Shown here piece after piece: positions 10,286 to 19,858 of a stretch of 64,000 bases of DNA. The DNA is from Isoetes taiwanensis (taxonomy: Eukaryota; Streptophyta; Lycopodiopsida; Isoetales; Isoetaceae): the NCBI GenBank assembly GCA_021234155.1, contig JAJEKV010000002.1:44259203-44323202 (forward strand), read 5' to 3'. The notes beneath the pieces are model-generated. The model had not been told where the DNA came from. It worked only from the letters and a program-made list of their open reading frames with translations, and did no database searches. Positions within the stretch are counted from its first letter, which is position 1. Every line of letters begins with the position of its first letter. Made by a program: the position numbers and the translations under genes.

Positions 10286-11700
10286 CAAGGAGGCAGACAC
10301 TAAAAGAACTAAGGAGGCAGACACTAACTGGAATTTATCATTGAGCTACCAAAACAAATACAATCGAGCATTGGAAGGGGCGACTACAAACAAGGGTTAA
10401 TGGAGAAAATAGCAGGCACACAATTCCTGCACACCAATTTCAGGAAAAGGACGGACTGCATCAAAACTTAGAGTTTATGTAAATGTGACAGTAACCAGGT
10501 GAATGATGAGGAGTAAATCAAGAGGCGCCATCGAAAAGGCGCGGAATGAAGAGGTGTGAATGAAGAGGCGCGGAATGGAAAGGTGTGAATGAACAGTGTG
10601 CTTGAAGAGGTGCGAATGAACAGTACCGCGGAATGGAAAGGCGTGATTGATTACATCCCTTCACATCACATTTGGCAATTACACATCGAGGTATGGCTTA
10701 ATTAAACCGTGGAGCAGCACAAACCTTTGGAGATCTCGTGGCCATGAGTATGAATCGATGATGATGTTTGCGCCTTGCGTAAAAGATAGTAGCCAAACAA
10801 AGCATTGCCAGAAAAACAACAGGTTTGAAGCGCATTTACATTTAAACCGAATTCCCCAAAATTTGAATGTAATTTCCCCTATTTTGAAAGTTAAATGTCC
10901 CACCTAATTTCAAGTAATGTGTCCGCCCGAACTTTTAAACACAAATTCCGCCCTAAAGCACGCGTCGACACGTGCATGACTCGAATTAATTTTTGTATGG
11001 GCTTTAAATGATGATTTGAAATTCAAAATCTACGTGCACTTATTATTAAGGTCCACAATTAATTCCTCATGCTCGAACCCATCAACGGTCCATTTTTATT
11101 TCAAAAGGCCAAACTCTTACATGCACGACACTTGTCTTCGCGTCATGAAAGGTCCATAACCCTTTAAAAGCCCCTCATTCTCCTCGACCGCAGATTTAGA
11201 AAAATTTCAGCTTCTTTTTGGCGCTTTGTGCTCGCTTTAACACCGCCGCGCCTTCATATTTCTTAGCCACGAAAAGTAATTTTCATCCCTATCCCGTCGC
11301 CAAGACTATACTACCGAACCAAATACGCTTGGCCGGATCGAGCACTTGGCGCCTTTGTGTTTTCGGCCGCTTGTCGCCCTCCCGTTGGCGCCTTCCTCTC
11401 TTCATTGTCCTATCGCCTGGGTACCCCTGTACACCAAGGAATCTTAGCAGTTGATGGCATCTCGCCCCACCACAGGAGGCAAAGGTAAGCTGGACTACTT
11501 TCTTAATATAAACTTGAGCGCCTGCCTGATTGAGTATCCCGCTATTGCATCTCGGAAATTGGGCTGTGGCTGACATATTAACATCTTCTAGATGCCTCAC
11601 CGGGTCCCCACAAATGCATACCGCGGTGCCAGAACCAATAGGGCACCCAATTGCTTCCCTGAGGGTCTTTCTTTTTGCAAAACATAGGACTTTTTCCCTA
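10286..11700. other. Unassigned stretch with short GAAGAGGCG-type repeats
   Basis: At 10515-10640 a short unit (GAAGAGGCGCGGAATG, GGAAAGGTGTGAATGAA) recurs about five times. The remainder holds no gene I can support. A minus-strand frame at 11289-11600 is basic (TMKRGRRQREGDKRPKTQRR) but has no family signature. Confidence 0.45.
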
Positions 11701-11715
11701 ACACCAAGTGGGGGT

Positions 11716-11946
11716 GACGCCCAATTTACTTATCCCTCACACCAAAGTATGACGCCCAATTTGCCTATCCCTGAGAGCACCGACTTCCTTGGATGGTAGA
11801 CTTGGGCAGACTAAATTCAAACCCCAATTTAGTTTCTTTCTACCCAAGTCTACCATCCAAGGAAGTCGTGCTCTCCGGGATAGGCAAATTGGGCGTCCGC
11901 CCACTTTGGTGTGAGGGATAAGTAAATTGGGCGGGCGCCCAATTTA
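11716..11946. repeat. Long inverted repeat (arms about 105-110 bp, short loop)
   Basis: The sequence from about 11716 to 11818 returns as its reverse complement at 11827-11940. Landmarks in order are GCCCAATTTACTTATCCCTC, CACACCAAAGT, CAATTTGCCTATCCC, GAGAGCAC and GACTTCCTTGGATGGTAGAC. On the second arm these appear reversed and complemented, as GTCTACCATCCAAGGAAGTC onward. Two of the GC-cored palindromes (11886-11907 and 11923-11946) are embedded in the right arm. The loop is only about 10-25 nt, so a transcript would fold into one long hairpin, a plausible small-RNA source. The arms differ mainly by small indels and at a CTG/CGG site. Confidence 0.85.
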
Positions 11947-12059
11947 GTATGCGTAGGGATCTGGCCAAATTGGGGCCCGCCCAACCCAAGTCTCCCAAGT
12001 ACTAACACTACTTTCCGCTCGCGAGGAATTAATATGGGCTTAACAAAGTGCATCGCCGG

Positions 12060-12357
12060 GTTCCCTGCATCGACCCAAATTTGCAGAGGCTATTGCAATA
12101 GAGGATGCAAGAACAGAAGAAGAGAAAGAACTGTTTGCTGGCATCCAGGTTGTGCCCCATGAAATTATGACGGTTGCTGAGGAATGGGTCTGGTGCATAG
12201 AGATAGGGAATATTCATCCTGGGTCCCAGACAAACCACCTCAAGGATCTTTTGCTTTTCTTTGGCAAGATAGGGGCGGGAAAAATGAATTCAGCGGGTAT
12301 CGCCATCGACATGGAGGTTTCGCCGAGAACAAGGGATGACGGATTCATCCCGTTATA
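12060..12357 (+). CDS. Coding-like exon of unknown function
   Basis: One uninterrupted frame reads KFAEAIAIEDARTEEEKELF, AGIQVVPHEIMTVAEEWVW, CIEIGNIHPGSQTNHLKDLL, then LFFGKIGAGKMNSAGIAIDM and a stop at 12355-12357. Composition (acidic helix, then mixed) looks like real coding sequence, better than its neighbours. I do not recognise the family. It lies about 1.6 kb upstream of the methyltransferase-like gene on the same strand and could be an early exon of it or part of another element. No start codon is evident. Confidence 0.35.
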
Positions 12358-12637
12358 AAGTTCCACCTCATCATGTATGGGCAAAAGAATGATGTTGAAT
12401 AACCAGGATGCCTCCCATAATTTTGAAGACGTGGCTAATCCCAATAATTCCATACCCCAACCAACTTTAATAAAAAAAAAAACAATAATAGGTTACATTG
12501 TCCCACATTATAAAGTTCCATTTTTTAGACACCCTAGCCATGTATGATGAACGCAAGTATAAAGGAAAGCCCACATTCTTGGCGCCGTAAAGGATGGGCG
12601 CTTAGACTCATATGAAAGTTTAGAGCGCCGCATCAAA

Positions 12638-13296
12638 TCAAGAACTGATATCTTGATGGCTACTACGCCGGATATTAGGAACACAAACGTAACAGGTCGA
12701 AAAGCAATCGCTCACCTGAGTATCGTGGCAAAACCAACCTAAAGTATACGATACTAAGTGGCTTAAGTCTAGATACAAGAAAGGTGAGACAAGATTAAGC
12801 GCAGGGGCAAATACCATGGAGACCGATACAAAGAAGAAAGAAGGCGAGGACACCTGCGCACGCTTATTCACCATAAAAGCCGCCACTAAACTTGTATTCT
12901 GTGGAATGAAGAGAATATCAAGGTCGCCCGAGGTGAGTGCGTAAGAGGACCACCGCCTCAAGAGGAACCCCTAAGCGCAGAGGGAAAAGATTTAGGTGGT
13001 CCATCCAAGAGGCGCAAGCGGGACATCTTATCACGTAGAGCCCAAATAGTTCTGGAGAGGGAGTCCTTTCTCGCTTCTTCATCCGAAGAACGGAGAGTAG
13101 CCGCAGATCGCGGAAGTTCACTCCATCCGTGGCGACGCCACCGTGAGAGCGCATATGAGTTGTCACGTAACGCCATAGCAAGTGGAGAGAATCTACCCTC
13201 CGGGTGGGCTTCGAGATTGAAGTCGATGTGTTCAAGTTGCATAAAGCCCCCGCAAATATGACTTGTAGGGTCATAAGTCCGAAAGCACTTGGACAC
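12638..13296 (-). pseudogene. Unassigned coding-like remnant
   Basis: Two overlapping minus frames show protein-like composition: ECFRTYDPTSHICGGFMQLE followed by HIDFNLEAHPEGRFSP, SDEEARKDSLSRTIWALRDK, and further left YALTSGDLDILFIPQNTS. No motif identifies a family. Frame changes separate the blocks. It stands between the long inverted repeat and the methyltransferase-like gene, so it may belong to the same accessory block. Confidence 0.3.
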
Positions 13297-13985
13297 TCTC
13301 TACTTAATCATTTATCAGCCATCGATGCACCCTCCCCGCCGATGATGTCGCGCCGCTCGATCCACGCATGTATGCAGCAATCAAGTGGAAGAAGGCGTAG
13401 GACCCGCAAAAATGCGTAATCATCGATTGTAAATGGCAACCATAATAACCACACGGCTGCTCAACCGCTTGTCACACAAGCTTTGGCATGGCCTCCTAAA
13501 AGGAAGCACTTGGCGTAACCGATATTCTTTTCTATGCCAAAAGGAAATGCCGAAGTCCCCGGCAGAAATCTCACAAAGAATCGAAAGTAACGCTCGTCGG
13601 CCGTGAGAATAATGACATAACAAAGAAGACTATACACCTAAGAAGTATTCTTCAAGAAATTCAGCAGCCTTCAGAACTGCTGGGCATTCTACGGGAAGCC
13701 TAAGAAGGGCAAACGCGGGCACTATTTCGGTGGAGCTTATTTCGTAAGTGCACTACCACCATTACTTCGACAGTTCGCGGCTATCCACTAGTTCAAAATT
13801 AGCCCGCCAATTTCTGCATCGTTGGCACTCTTTTTCAAATTGGGGGCTTCATTTCCCGTAACGGCCGCAAATTGGGCGCCGCCCACTTCGAACCGCTCAG
13901 TGGAAATTGGGCCCAGCCGCCACCTCGTGTCGGATGATCTGAAATTGGGCGCTCAATTTGGGTCAGCTAGTGCAAGCAAATTAAG
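13297..13985. other. Unassigned stretch with degraded palindromes
   Basis: No supported gene. At about 13820-13970 several half or degraded copies of the AAATTGGGCG palindrome occur (for example AAATTGGGCGCCGCCCACTT). They lie just upstream of the methyltransferase-like gene and may be promoter-proximal. Confidence 0.45.
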
Positions 13986-14822
13986 ATGATGTGTATGCCC
14001 TTATCTAGTGCCTTCGCGGTCATGCAGATTGGAAAGTCAGAAGCGCCGCAAACCATTAAGAAGTCAACAATGCGTGACTACGACTACTTTGTATATCTTG
14101 ATGACGAAGTCGCGGAATTTTGTGCATCGGGTTGCCCGCTTATTCTACCTAAGACCGGGTTGAAGGACGACAAGGGAGAAAAATTTGAAGTGAAGGATAG
14201 GCTTAGACTTTTCACCAATAATTCTTGTCGCCCATTAAAGTCCATGCATCCTCTAGATCTGCAAAGGCTGCTGAAGGAGATCAAGGATGGCACCACATTC
14301 CTGAAGGGAAGCAAGGATTATACCGAGACGCATCATGAAAGTCGAGCCCTAGAGCTGAAGAAGATTGGAACAATGGAGCGGGCCCTTGTCAGATACATGA
14401 AGGAAGTGAAGAAACTTCCTTTTCAAGACATGGCTGCCTTGAGGCAAGCTCACCTTATATTCACGGAGAATCTGATGCTTATGTTCGCAAGTAGCATCAG
14501 TGGATAGGCAGAAGGACGCAAAGAGATGGAGAAGGAAAGCTTTCCGGAGTCCCTCTACAAAGAAAGTAGACTAATATCTTCTTGGGCCAGTTGAGGAGGG
14601 TGGCAAACCTTTCAAGTGTTTCCACGTTAGTCCGCGAGGTTTGTGCGTGGACGTGGTAAACACTTCGGCCCGCTTCATTGGATGCGACTTCAGATATACA
14701 AAGAAATGGCCAAAGGAAGATTATGAAAAATTCCTTGACCAGCTCAGCACGATGACGGACCAGCAGCCTTTTATCGGTAGCTATATTTATTACCCCGCCG
14801 CCTCAATGAGTGCCTATCCGCC
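13986..14822 (+). CDS. N-terminal part of the methyltransferase-like gene
   Basis: The open frame 13986-14507 reads DYDYFVYLDDEVAEFCASGC, PLILPKTGLKDDKGEKFEVK, LDLQRLLKEIKDGTTFLKGS, then MERALVRYMKEVKKLPFQDM and a stop at 14505-14507. Shortly after, another frame (about 14575-14822) gives KPFKCFHVSPRGLCVDVV, CDFRYTKKWPKEDYEKFLDQ and LSTMTDQQPFIGSYIYYP. The VDVV..(about 15 residues)..KEDYEKFLDQL spacing resembles the region around motif IV of amino-methyltransferases (D/N/S-PP-Y/F followed by a helix). The PPY itself is not seen, so that assignment is weak. A frameshift or unrecognised intron separates the two parts. The downstream exon with motif I (14823-15714) is on the same strand. If the order is IV then I, the enzyme would be of the permuted, beta-like class. 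Confidence 0.45.
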
Positions 14823-16046
14823 ATGAAGACAATAGACGGTGGCAGCCGTGTTTGGGTTGGTTCCTACCAGGACCCCCCGGCCAGAACTGCTTCTACCTCT
14901 AGAGTTCGAGAGTTGCAATGTCTTGTCCTGCTAATGTATGTTGCCAGAGACGCAGCGGCTACGCCATCAGTACAGGAAATAAATATTTGCTTCGCCAATT
15001 CCGACCATCCAAAGCAATATGCTAAGTTTCCCAAGCATTTACGAGAAAAACAGGACATCGAAAAGAATTTGCCTGATCATGAGTGTGCAGCAGGTATGCA
15101 TTTTAAATTGGGCGCCCGCCCAATTTGCTTGTTGACTATCAATGTTTCTAACATTTGTTTTCCCTGCAGCTTATTGGCTGTATCGACCTTGGTGCGACAA
15201 GGGTGCAGCAGGTGGGGGAGGAGTACTCGTGCAAAATCAGTTGGAAAGTAGGACGTGCACCTATCTAGTACAGAAGTTGATGCTGGAAGGTTGCACTGTT
15301 CTCGACTTCTTTTCCGGTGGTGCTTTTAGCCGAGCTGCAGTGTGCGAGGGCTATAAAACATTGTCTTTTGAGACAGACGAGAAGCTGGAAATTAAGCTTG
15401 TACAGATATTCGAGCAACTCGATGTCATGTTAGACGAGAAAAAATCAAGAGCTCGGGCACTACAAAAGATAAAAGAGGGAAAGAAGAAGGCCTCTACTCC
15501 CAAAAATGTTCCTCAGCCTCAGCTTCCTGCTCCTGAGACACCTTGTCCGTTCTCCTCTACAACCATAAACGAAGTGCAATCAATTCTGAGACAGGACAAG
15601 AGCGCGATTCAAGTAGAGCTCAAAAGGGCAGCGGCCCTAGGCTCTCAGGATTTGGAACTATTTAGGAGAAGAAAAGACAACATCAACGCGACTTTGGTGG
15701 GGACGGACCGGTGAATACTGTGACATGATTGAGGCGACCTCAAAGTTCGAGGAAGAGGTTGCTAGGGAGCCTCAGTCTGTCGTTGTCATGGAAACACAGG
15801 AAGGGGACAATCAGGATGGAGAGGATGTGGTCCCCAACACAATGAACAGTCAGGATGTAGAGGAAGAGGTGGCTAACACGTAAGACAATCGTGGTGCAGA
15901 TGATGAGAATGAGGACTGGGGCCCAAGATTTTATGCAAAGAATGGAATTGATCAAAGAGGCAAAGACAACAACCTCAGCCCCAAAGATGAAGAACCCCAA
16001 GAAGGATCATTCGGAAGATGTGCCTCCGCACTAATGAGCGATTTAT
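14823..16046 (+). CDS. Methyltransferase-like gene, motif I exon, spliced
   Basis: Exon 14823-15093 ends LREKQDIEKNLPDHECAA. The next exon starts at 15170 with AYWLYRPWCDKGAAGGG. The intron 15094-15169 (76 nt, GTATGC...TTTTCCCTGCAG) joins them in frame. Downstream the protein reads LEGCTVLDFFSGGAFSRAAV, then CEGYKTLSFETDEKLEIKLV. VLDFFSGG-F and the following F-E-TDE match motif I and the acidic SAM-binding position of DNA N6/N4 amino-methyltransferases (family pattern VLDxFxGxG ... ExD). A basic linker (KIKEGKKKASTPKN) and an open frame to 15714 follow. After a shift, an acidic tail (SKFEEEVAREPQ, NQDGEDVVPN, DDENEDWG) runs to about 16040. The ATG at 14823 may not be the true start. Motif IV is not confidently seen, so the protein could be a decayed or non-catalytic relative. 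The gene is probably transposon-borne. Confidence 0.5.
15094..15169 (+). other. 76-nt intron containing a GC-cored palindrome
   Basis: The donor is GTATGC after GCAGCAG and the acceptor is TTTTCCCTGCAG before CTTATTGG. The reading frame is kept across the join. Positions 15105-15126 are AAATTGGGCG, CC, CGCCCAATTT, the same palindrome that recurs at 9.7-16.9 and 23.6 kb. It fills more than a quarter of the intron. Confidence 0.7.
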
Positions 16047-16478
16047 GATTTGAAAATACATGAAATATGTTAAGAACAATTGTTCATACTTCTTTTTCAG
16101 AAATGATAACGTTGCACTCATTTCCTTGTCTTAATTTCTCTAGTTTACTTTTTGTTAACCAAATTGGCCACTAATTTGTTAACCAAATTTACCGAATTTG
16201 GTTAACCCTTAGAAACTATAGCCTTTTATTAAATTTATTTGACTTCAAAGCTTAGCTATCCTTTCAAAGAATTAAATTTGCCCAATTTATCGCAGAGTAA
16301 ACGCCATCAAACATGAAGTGAAGTGGAGGTGCGTAAACAAAGTGGAGATCAAAGAGCGGACCCTCTCGTGAATTACTCGTGCACGTTACATTATATAATA
16401 TTGACTATGCTTATTACATCCTTACAACATTATTATATCCTTGTCGGTACATTAACATATCCGAAAGTGTACAAAGAG
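16047..16478. other. AT-rich stretch downstream of the methyltransferase-like gene
   Basis: No supported gene. At about 16155-16215 the short string TTAACCAAATT and its reverse complement recur several times, giving small hairpins. It may hold the 3' end of the gene to its left. Confidence 0.4.
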
Positions 16479-16775
16479 TCACTCGTCGTCAACGCCTGCC
16501 AAGCCGATGCCATTCAGCTCAAAGATCTGCTGATCAGGAAGCCAATACTGGTGGACCACAACACGAGTGAGCTTCCCGCAAGCACTCGCAGTCCATCCGC
16601 TTTGGATTTGGAGCCATGGATCAAGACTAACACCGGTCATATAGCACCGCAAATATCGTTGTAACTCAAGTAGCACTTGAAGGATCGGATGTTCGGGGAC
16701 GATCCCAAGAAGGAAGCCATGAGAGATGAATGCAGTGGAGCTGCTTTTATAGTGGTGAGAAATTATTGATGTCAA
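16479..16775 (-). CDS. Small protein of the SLDPW family, copy 1
   Basis: A 98-residue open frame reads ILQVLLELQRYLRCYMTG, VSLDPWLQIQSGWTASACGK, LTRVVVHQYWLPDQQIFELN, then GIGLAGVDDE. The copy at 23227-23469 has GISLDPWLYGIATGR, then VTIHIVWVPEREAFEIN, and that at 17030-17299 has VALNPRHYPDPFDVIIHLIW, then IEKIAGVPG. The shared core is (V/I)(S/A)L(D/N)P, about 10-20 residues, V.(I/V)H..W, then (F/I)E(L/I/K)..I. I know no family with this pattern. It has no signal peptide or membrane segment and ends in acidic residues. The frame start is uncertain. A palindrome lies about 65 bp upstream of the frame (16839-16863), which could matter for its expression. Confidence 0.45.
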   Translation of the reverse strand: MTSIISHHYKSSSTAFISHGFLLGIVPEHPILQVLLELQRYLRCYMTGVSLDPWLQIQSGWTASACGKLTRVVVHQYWLPDQQIFELNGIGLAGVDDE

Positions 16776-16838
16776 TTATTGGCGTACATTCTAGCGCCAC
16801 AGGTAACCGTATAAGGTATACCAGATGCGACCCACCTT

Positions 16839-16863
16839 GAAATTGGGCGTGACGCCCAATTTC
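16839..16863. repeat. GC-cored palindrome upstream of the SLDPW gene
   Basis: GAAATTGGGCG, TGA, CGCCCAATTTC: an 11-bp perfect stem with a 3-bp spacer. It lies between the two minus-strand SLDPW-type genes and belongs to the same palindrome family as the copies at 9.7-11.9, 15.1 and 23.6 kb. Confidence 0.85.
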
Positions 16864-17029
16864 GCACTCATTCACTGCGCATTCAAGGGGAACCATTCTA
16901 GTTGCATAGGGGCTTTTTCCAATTTCACGGGACATGTTGGACAAGTTGCACATATAGAAGACAAGTTGTACTAATACTTTATCTCATAGATGATTACAGT
17001 CTGATTACAACAAGATGACAAGCATTCAT

Positions 17030-17299
17030 TTAGGGGGACTCTTCTGAGTCATTTTCACCAGGCACCCCAGCGATCTTCTCTATTGTGTGCTCTCTATTCC
17101 ATATCAGATGGATGATAACGTCGAAGGGATCAGGATAATGGCGAGGATTTAGAGCGACTGTGGTCATCCAGTCTTCCATGGGTATCTCTCGCTCGCGGGA
17201 CTGCTTGAAGTTTTCGTGATTCATCTTGCAGTTGATGGAATCACGTTCAGGACCAGAATGAGACCACATGGCTAGACGAAGGCCAAATTTGATGGTCAA
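17030..17299 (-). CDS. Small protein of the SLDPW family, copy 2 (diverged)
   Basis: An 89-residue open frame reads KMNHENFKQSREREIPMEDW, MTTVALNPRHYPDPFDVIIH, then LIWNREHTIEKIAGVPG and NDSEESP. It shares the L(D/N)P ... V(I/V)IH..W ... E(K/L)I.G core with the copies at 16479-16775 and 23227-23469, and also the acidic C-terminus. It lies 255 bp upstream of copy 1 on the same strand, so the two look like tandem paralogues. Function unknown. Confidence 0.4.
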   Translation of the reverse strand: MTIKFGLRLAMWSHSGPERDSINCKMNHENFKQSREREIPMEDWMTTVALNPRHYPDPFDVIIHLIWNREHTIEKIAGVPGENDSEESP

Positions 17300-17647
17300 A
17301 ATTGGTTTGAGGTATATTTATACCCACCATCATTATTGAAGGTACTAGTAAATTGCCCACCGTTGGTGGGCTCTTTACATGTGATTGTTCACTTTTTGTG
17401 ATCGTTCGATATGATTGTTCACAAAGAATGGGGTAGTAATGTGTTACCAATTCTGATCTGCAGATATTGCAAGAGTTTGATCTGCAACTTTTGGCAAGGG
17501 AGGATTCAAGAGCGGATGCATACCTGCCCTAACTGGTATGAAATCAATCACTATAATCAACCACTTAGAAAATACGTGAACCCTTGTTTAGAGCTTTTAC
17601 GTTGGGGGGAGGGGGGGAGAGGGCAAAAGATATTGTTGTTTCTTTTT

Positions 17648-18000
17648 AAGTTCAAGGGGTGTCATTTGTGCCTTTTTTTTAAGTTCAAGGGGTGTCATTT
17701 GTGCCTTTTTGTTTAGAATATTTTGCGTTTAGGGGAAAAAGTATTCTTGTCCTTGTTAAAATTCAAATTAAAATTCAAAATGTGCCTTTTTGTTAAAGGG
17801 CTTTTTACCTTCGAGGGGTTTGAGGGGTCTTGGTGTTGACCCTTTTTAAGTTCAAGTCTTTTGTGCATTTTTTCTTTAAAATATTTTGGATTTAGGGGAA
17901 AAAAGTAATTTTTGTCCTTGTTAAAATTCAAAATGTGCCTTTTTGTTAAAGGGCTTTTTACATTTAAGGGGTTTGAGGGGTCTTGGCGTTTGGGTAGTTT
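17648..18000. repeat. Tandem repeats: 33-bp unit, then about 162-bp unit
   Basis: AAGTTCAAGGGGTGTCATTT recurs at 17648 and 17681. A longer unit (ATATTTTG.GTTTAGGGGAA, TTGTCCTTGTTAAAATTC, AATGTGCCTTTTTGTTAAAG, GGGTTTGAGGGGTCTTGG) starts near 17716 and again near 17878. The minus-strand frame 17713-18039 across it is a repeat-derived artefact. Confidence 0.8.
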
Positions 18001-18916
18001 GGGGGGTTGGCGCTTTTCAAGAAAAACCACCTTGGGCATTGGAGAATTGAACCACAGAATTAAGCCAAAATTTTAATAGAATGGACCTTAGACATGGAAT
18101 CTATTAATAACTTTTTCCATGTCAAATGTTCTTTTACTTTTTAAGAAACTGAACCAACTTGGCTACCAAAGATGGAGAATTGCGCTAAACCAAACCAAAC
18201 TTCAGGTTAGATCCTTCTCTATGGACTCTTTAATTTAATGTCACGTGGACTCTATTCTATGCCGAATCTATTTAGCAATACAAACTTTAACATAATTATC
18301 GCTTATAAACCGAAACACCCGAACACCCGATTGTATGCATTAGGCAAGGTGATGCACAACTTGTGTGGTCATATGTGCACAAAATGTGCTCGCATGCATG
18401 TAACCAAGTTATGTTTTTGACCTTGCTATTTCCATATTTGCTTGGGTTTACCAATTCTCTTTGGCCACGACTTTTGTACTACCATTACAATGTAATGCTA
18501 GCAAAACCAAATATGTGCAAAGAGAGCACCAACCTTGTGTGACAATGAAATCGATGATCCGCCAAAAATATATTCCATGTCTATACTTCATAAACCAAGA
18601 TCTCCGACTTGAACTCAATCTCAAACCTTTTATAATGAAGTGAAGTTGTCTTGGTCCGGTGGAAACATGCTAACAGATACTTCTGGGGATTAACAGATAC
18701 TTTATGGCGACATTTGTTGTAGCCCCATGAGGTGTAGCCTTAAATTACAGAAAGCTGCATGGCATATAATGCAAACACAGTTCAGGAAAATGCATAGCTG
18801 ACGCTAGAAAGCAGAAGCGCCATAGACCTAAAACTCCTATCAAATTGTTTGATCACATATAAGTAAAGAAGGCTGTAAAAAATGAGGATAATGTGGTTGT
18901 AGGACTTAAATCAGCC
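18001..18916. other. AT-rich stretch without a recognised gene
   Basis: No motif-bearing frame on either strand. It separates the tandem repeats from the gene fragment at 18.9 kb. Confidence 0.4.
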
Positions 18917-19390
18917 CTATTTTTTATCTTTAGAAGCCACACAAAAGATTAAGAATGACAACATTATAAATTTCGAAGCATCAACGGAAAAACAATTTAA
19001 GGGACTGCTGTACCTGTGGATTGGAATGTCGAAAAGGAGAAACTTGTTAGAAGCATCATGCATAGTCATCTGTCTAGAGGGTGGAGTCGCACTCCTTTCT
19101 GGTGTGCCACTTGGTGATCTCATATTGCTCATCATGGCCTTCTCTCCAAAGAAATTTATACATTGATCAAGGTAAAGACCATGTACTTTTCCTCGGCTAA
19201 TCTCAGATCCGCCTTCTCGGACTTTTAGTTGCACAACTTCTTTAGAGAAGGTATCACTTTCAATAGAAGTTTCCATGCACTCTGCAATCTGCGCAGCCAA
19301 TTTAGTGCATGAAGCAAAATCTCTAATAATTGAATCTAGCATCCCTTCATCAAGTGAATCAGATAGAGTCTGCTCTTTGGCACTTTCGAG
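18917..19390 (-). CDS. Unrecognised gene fragment with a probable exon end
   Basis: On the minus strand an open frame runs LDSIIRDFASCTKLAAQIAE, CMETSIESDTFSKEVVQLKV, REGGSEISRGKVHGLYLDQC, INFFGEKAMM, then SPSGTPERSATPPSRQM and DASNKFLLFDIPIH. At about 19015 the sequence CCACAG|GTACAG looks like a splice donor; beyond it the frame soon loses protein-like character. Composition is that of a soluble, Ser/Thr/Pro-containing regulatory-type protein. I do not recognise the family. It sits just left of the Helitron at 19859, outside its border. It may be a fragment of a host gene captured by an older element. Confidence 0.4.
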   Translation of the reverse strand, partial: LESAKEQTLSDSLDEGMLDSIIRDFASCTKLAAQIAECMETSIESDTFSKEVVQLKVREGGSEISRGKVHGLYLDQCINFFGEKAMMSNMRSPSGTPERSATPPSRQMTMHDASNKFLLFDIPIHRYSSPLNCFSVDASKFIMLSFLIFCVASKDKK

Positions 19391-19858
19391 GTTGGGTGTG
19401 CTCGCTCAAGCATATGCAGGGTTGTCGAGTTGTTGAACCCACAAAGATCAAAACACCGCTCCCCCGAATGCATCATATATCATAATTAATCATGATTTCT
19501 TCATTATGCAGGAAGCGTCTGTTGCATGCAAATGTAGAAGCATCTGTTGCCCAAAAAATATGCTAGTGGAGCAAGTTTCGTGCAAAAGCGGCCTGCAATT
19601 GTTCCTGGGTGTTAATCATCTGAGATACACAAATCAAGGCCACAAATTTCTTCTGTTGCTTCTGAATGTCACAGCATGAATGCAATGAACTTGCACTTTG
19701 CCATATATGCAGATAGTTAAGAAAGGCTTTAGAAGCACATAAACAGTTTTTAAGATAACTGGATAGCATTGGCCGGAAAATAAATGTAATGCCTCCATCC
19801 TGTGTTTCTTGAACGATGAGCGATGTTATTCTTTAGCCAAGCATCTTCCACGATCTTA

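Noticed and set aside
17713-18039. 108-codon minus-strand frame with repeated KRHILNFN
   Set aside because: The peptide repeat mirrors the 162-bp tandem DNA repeat. There is no independent coding evidence.
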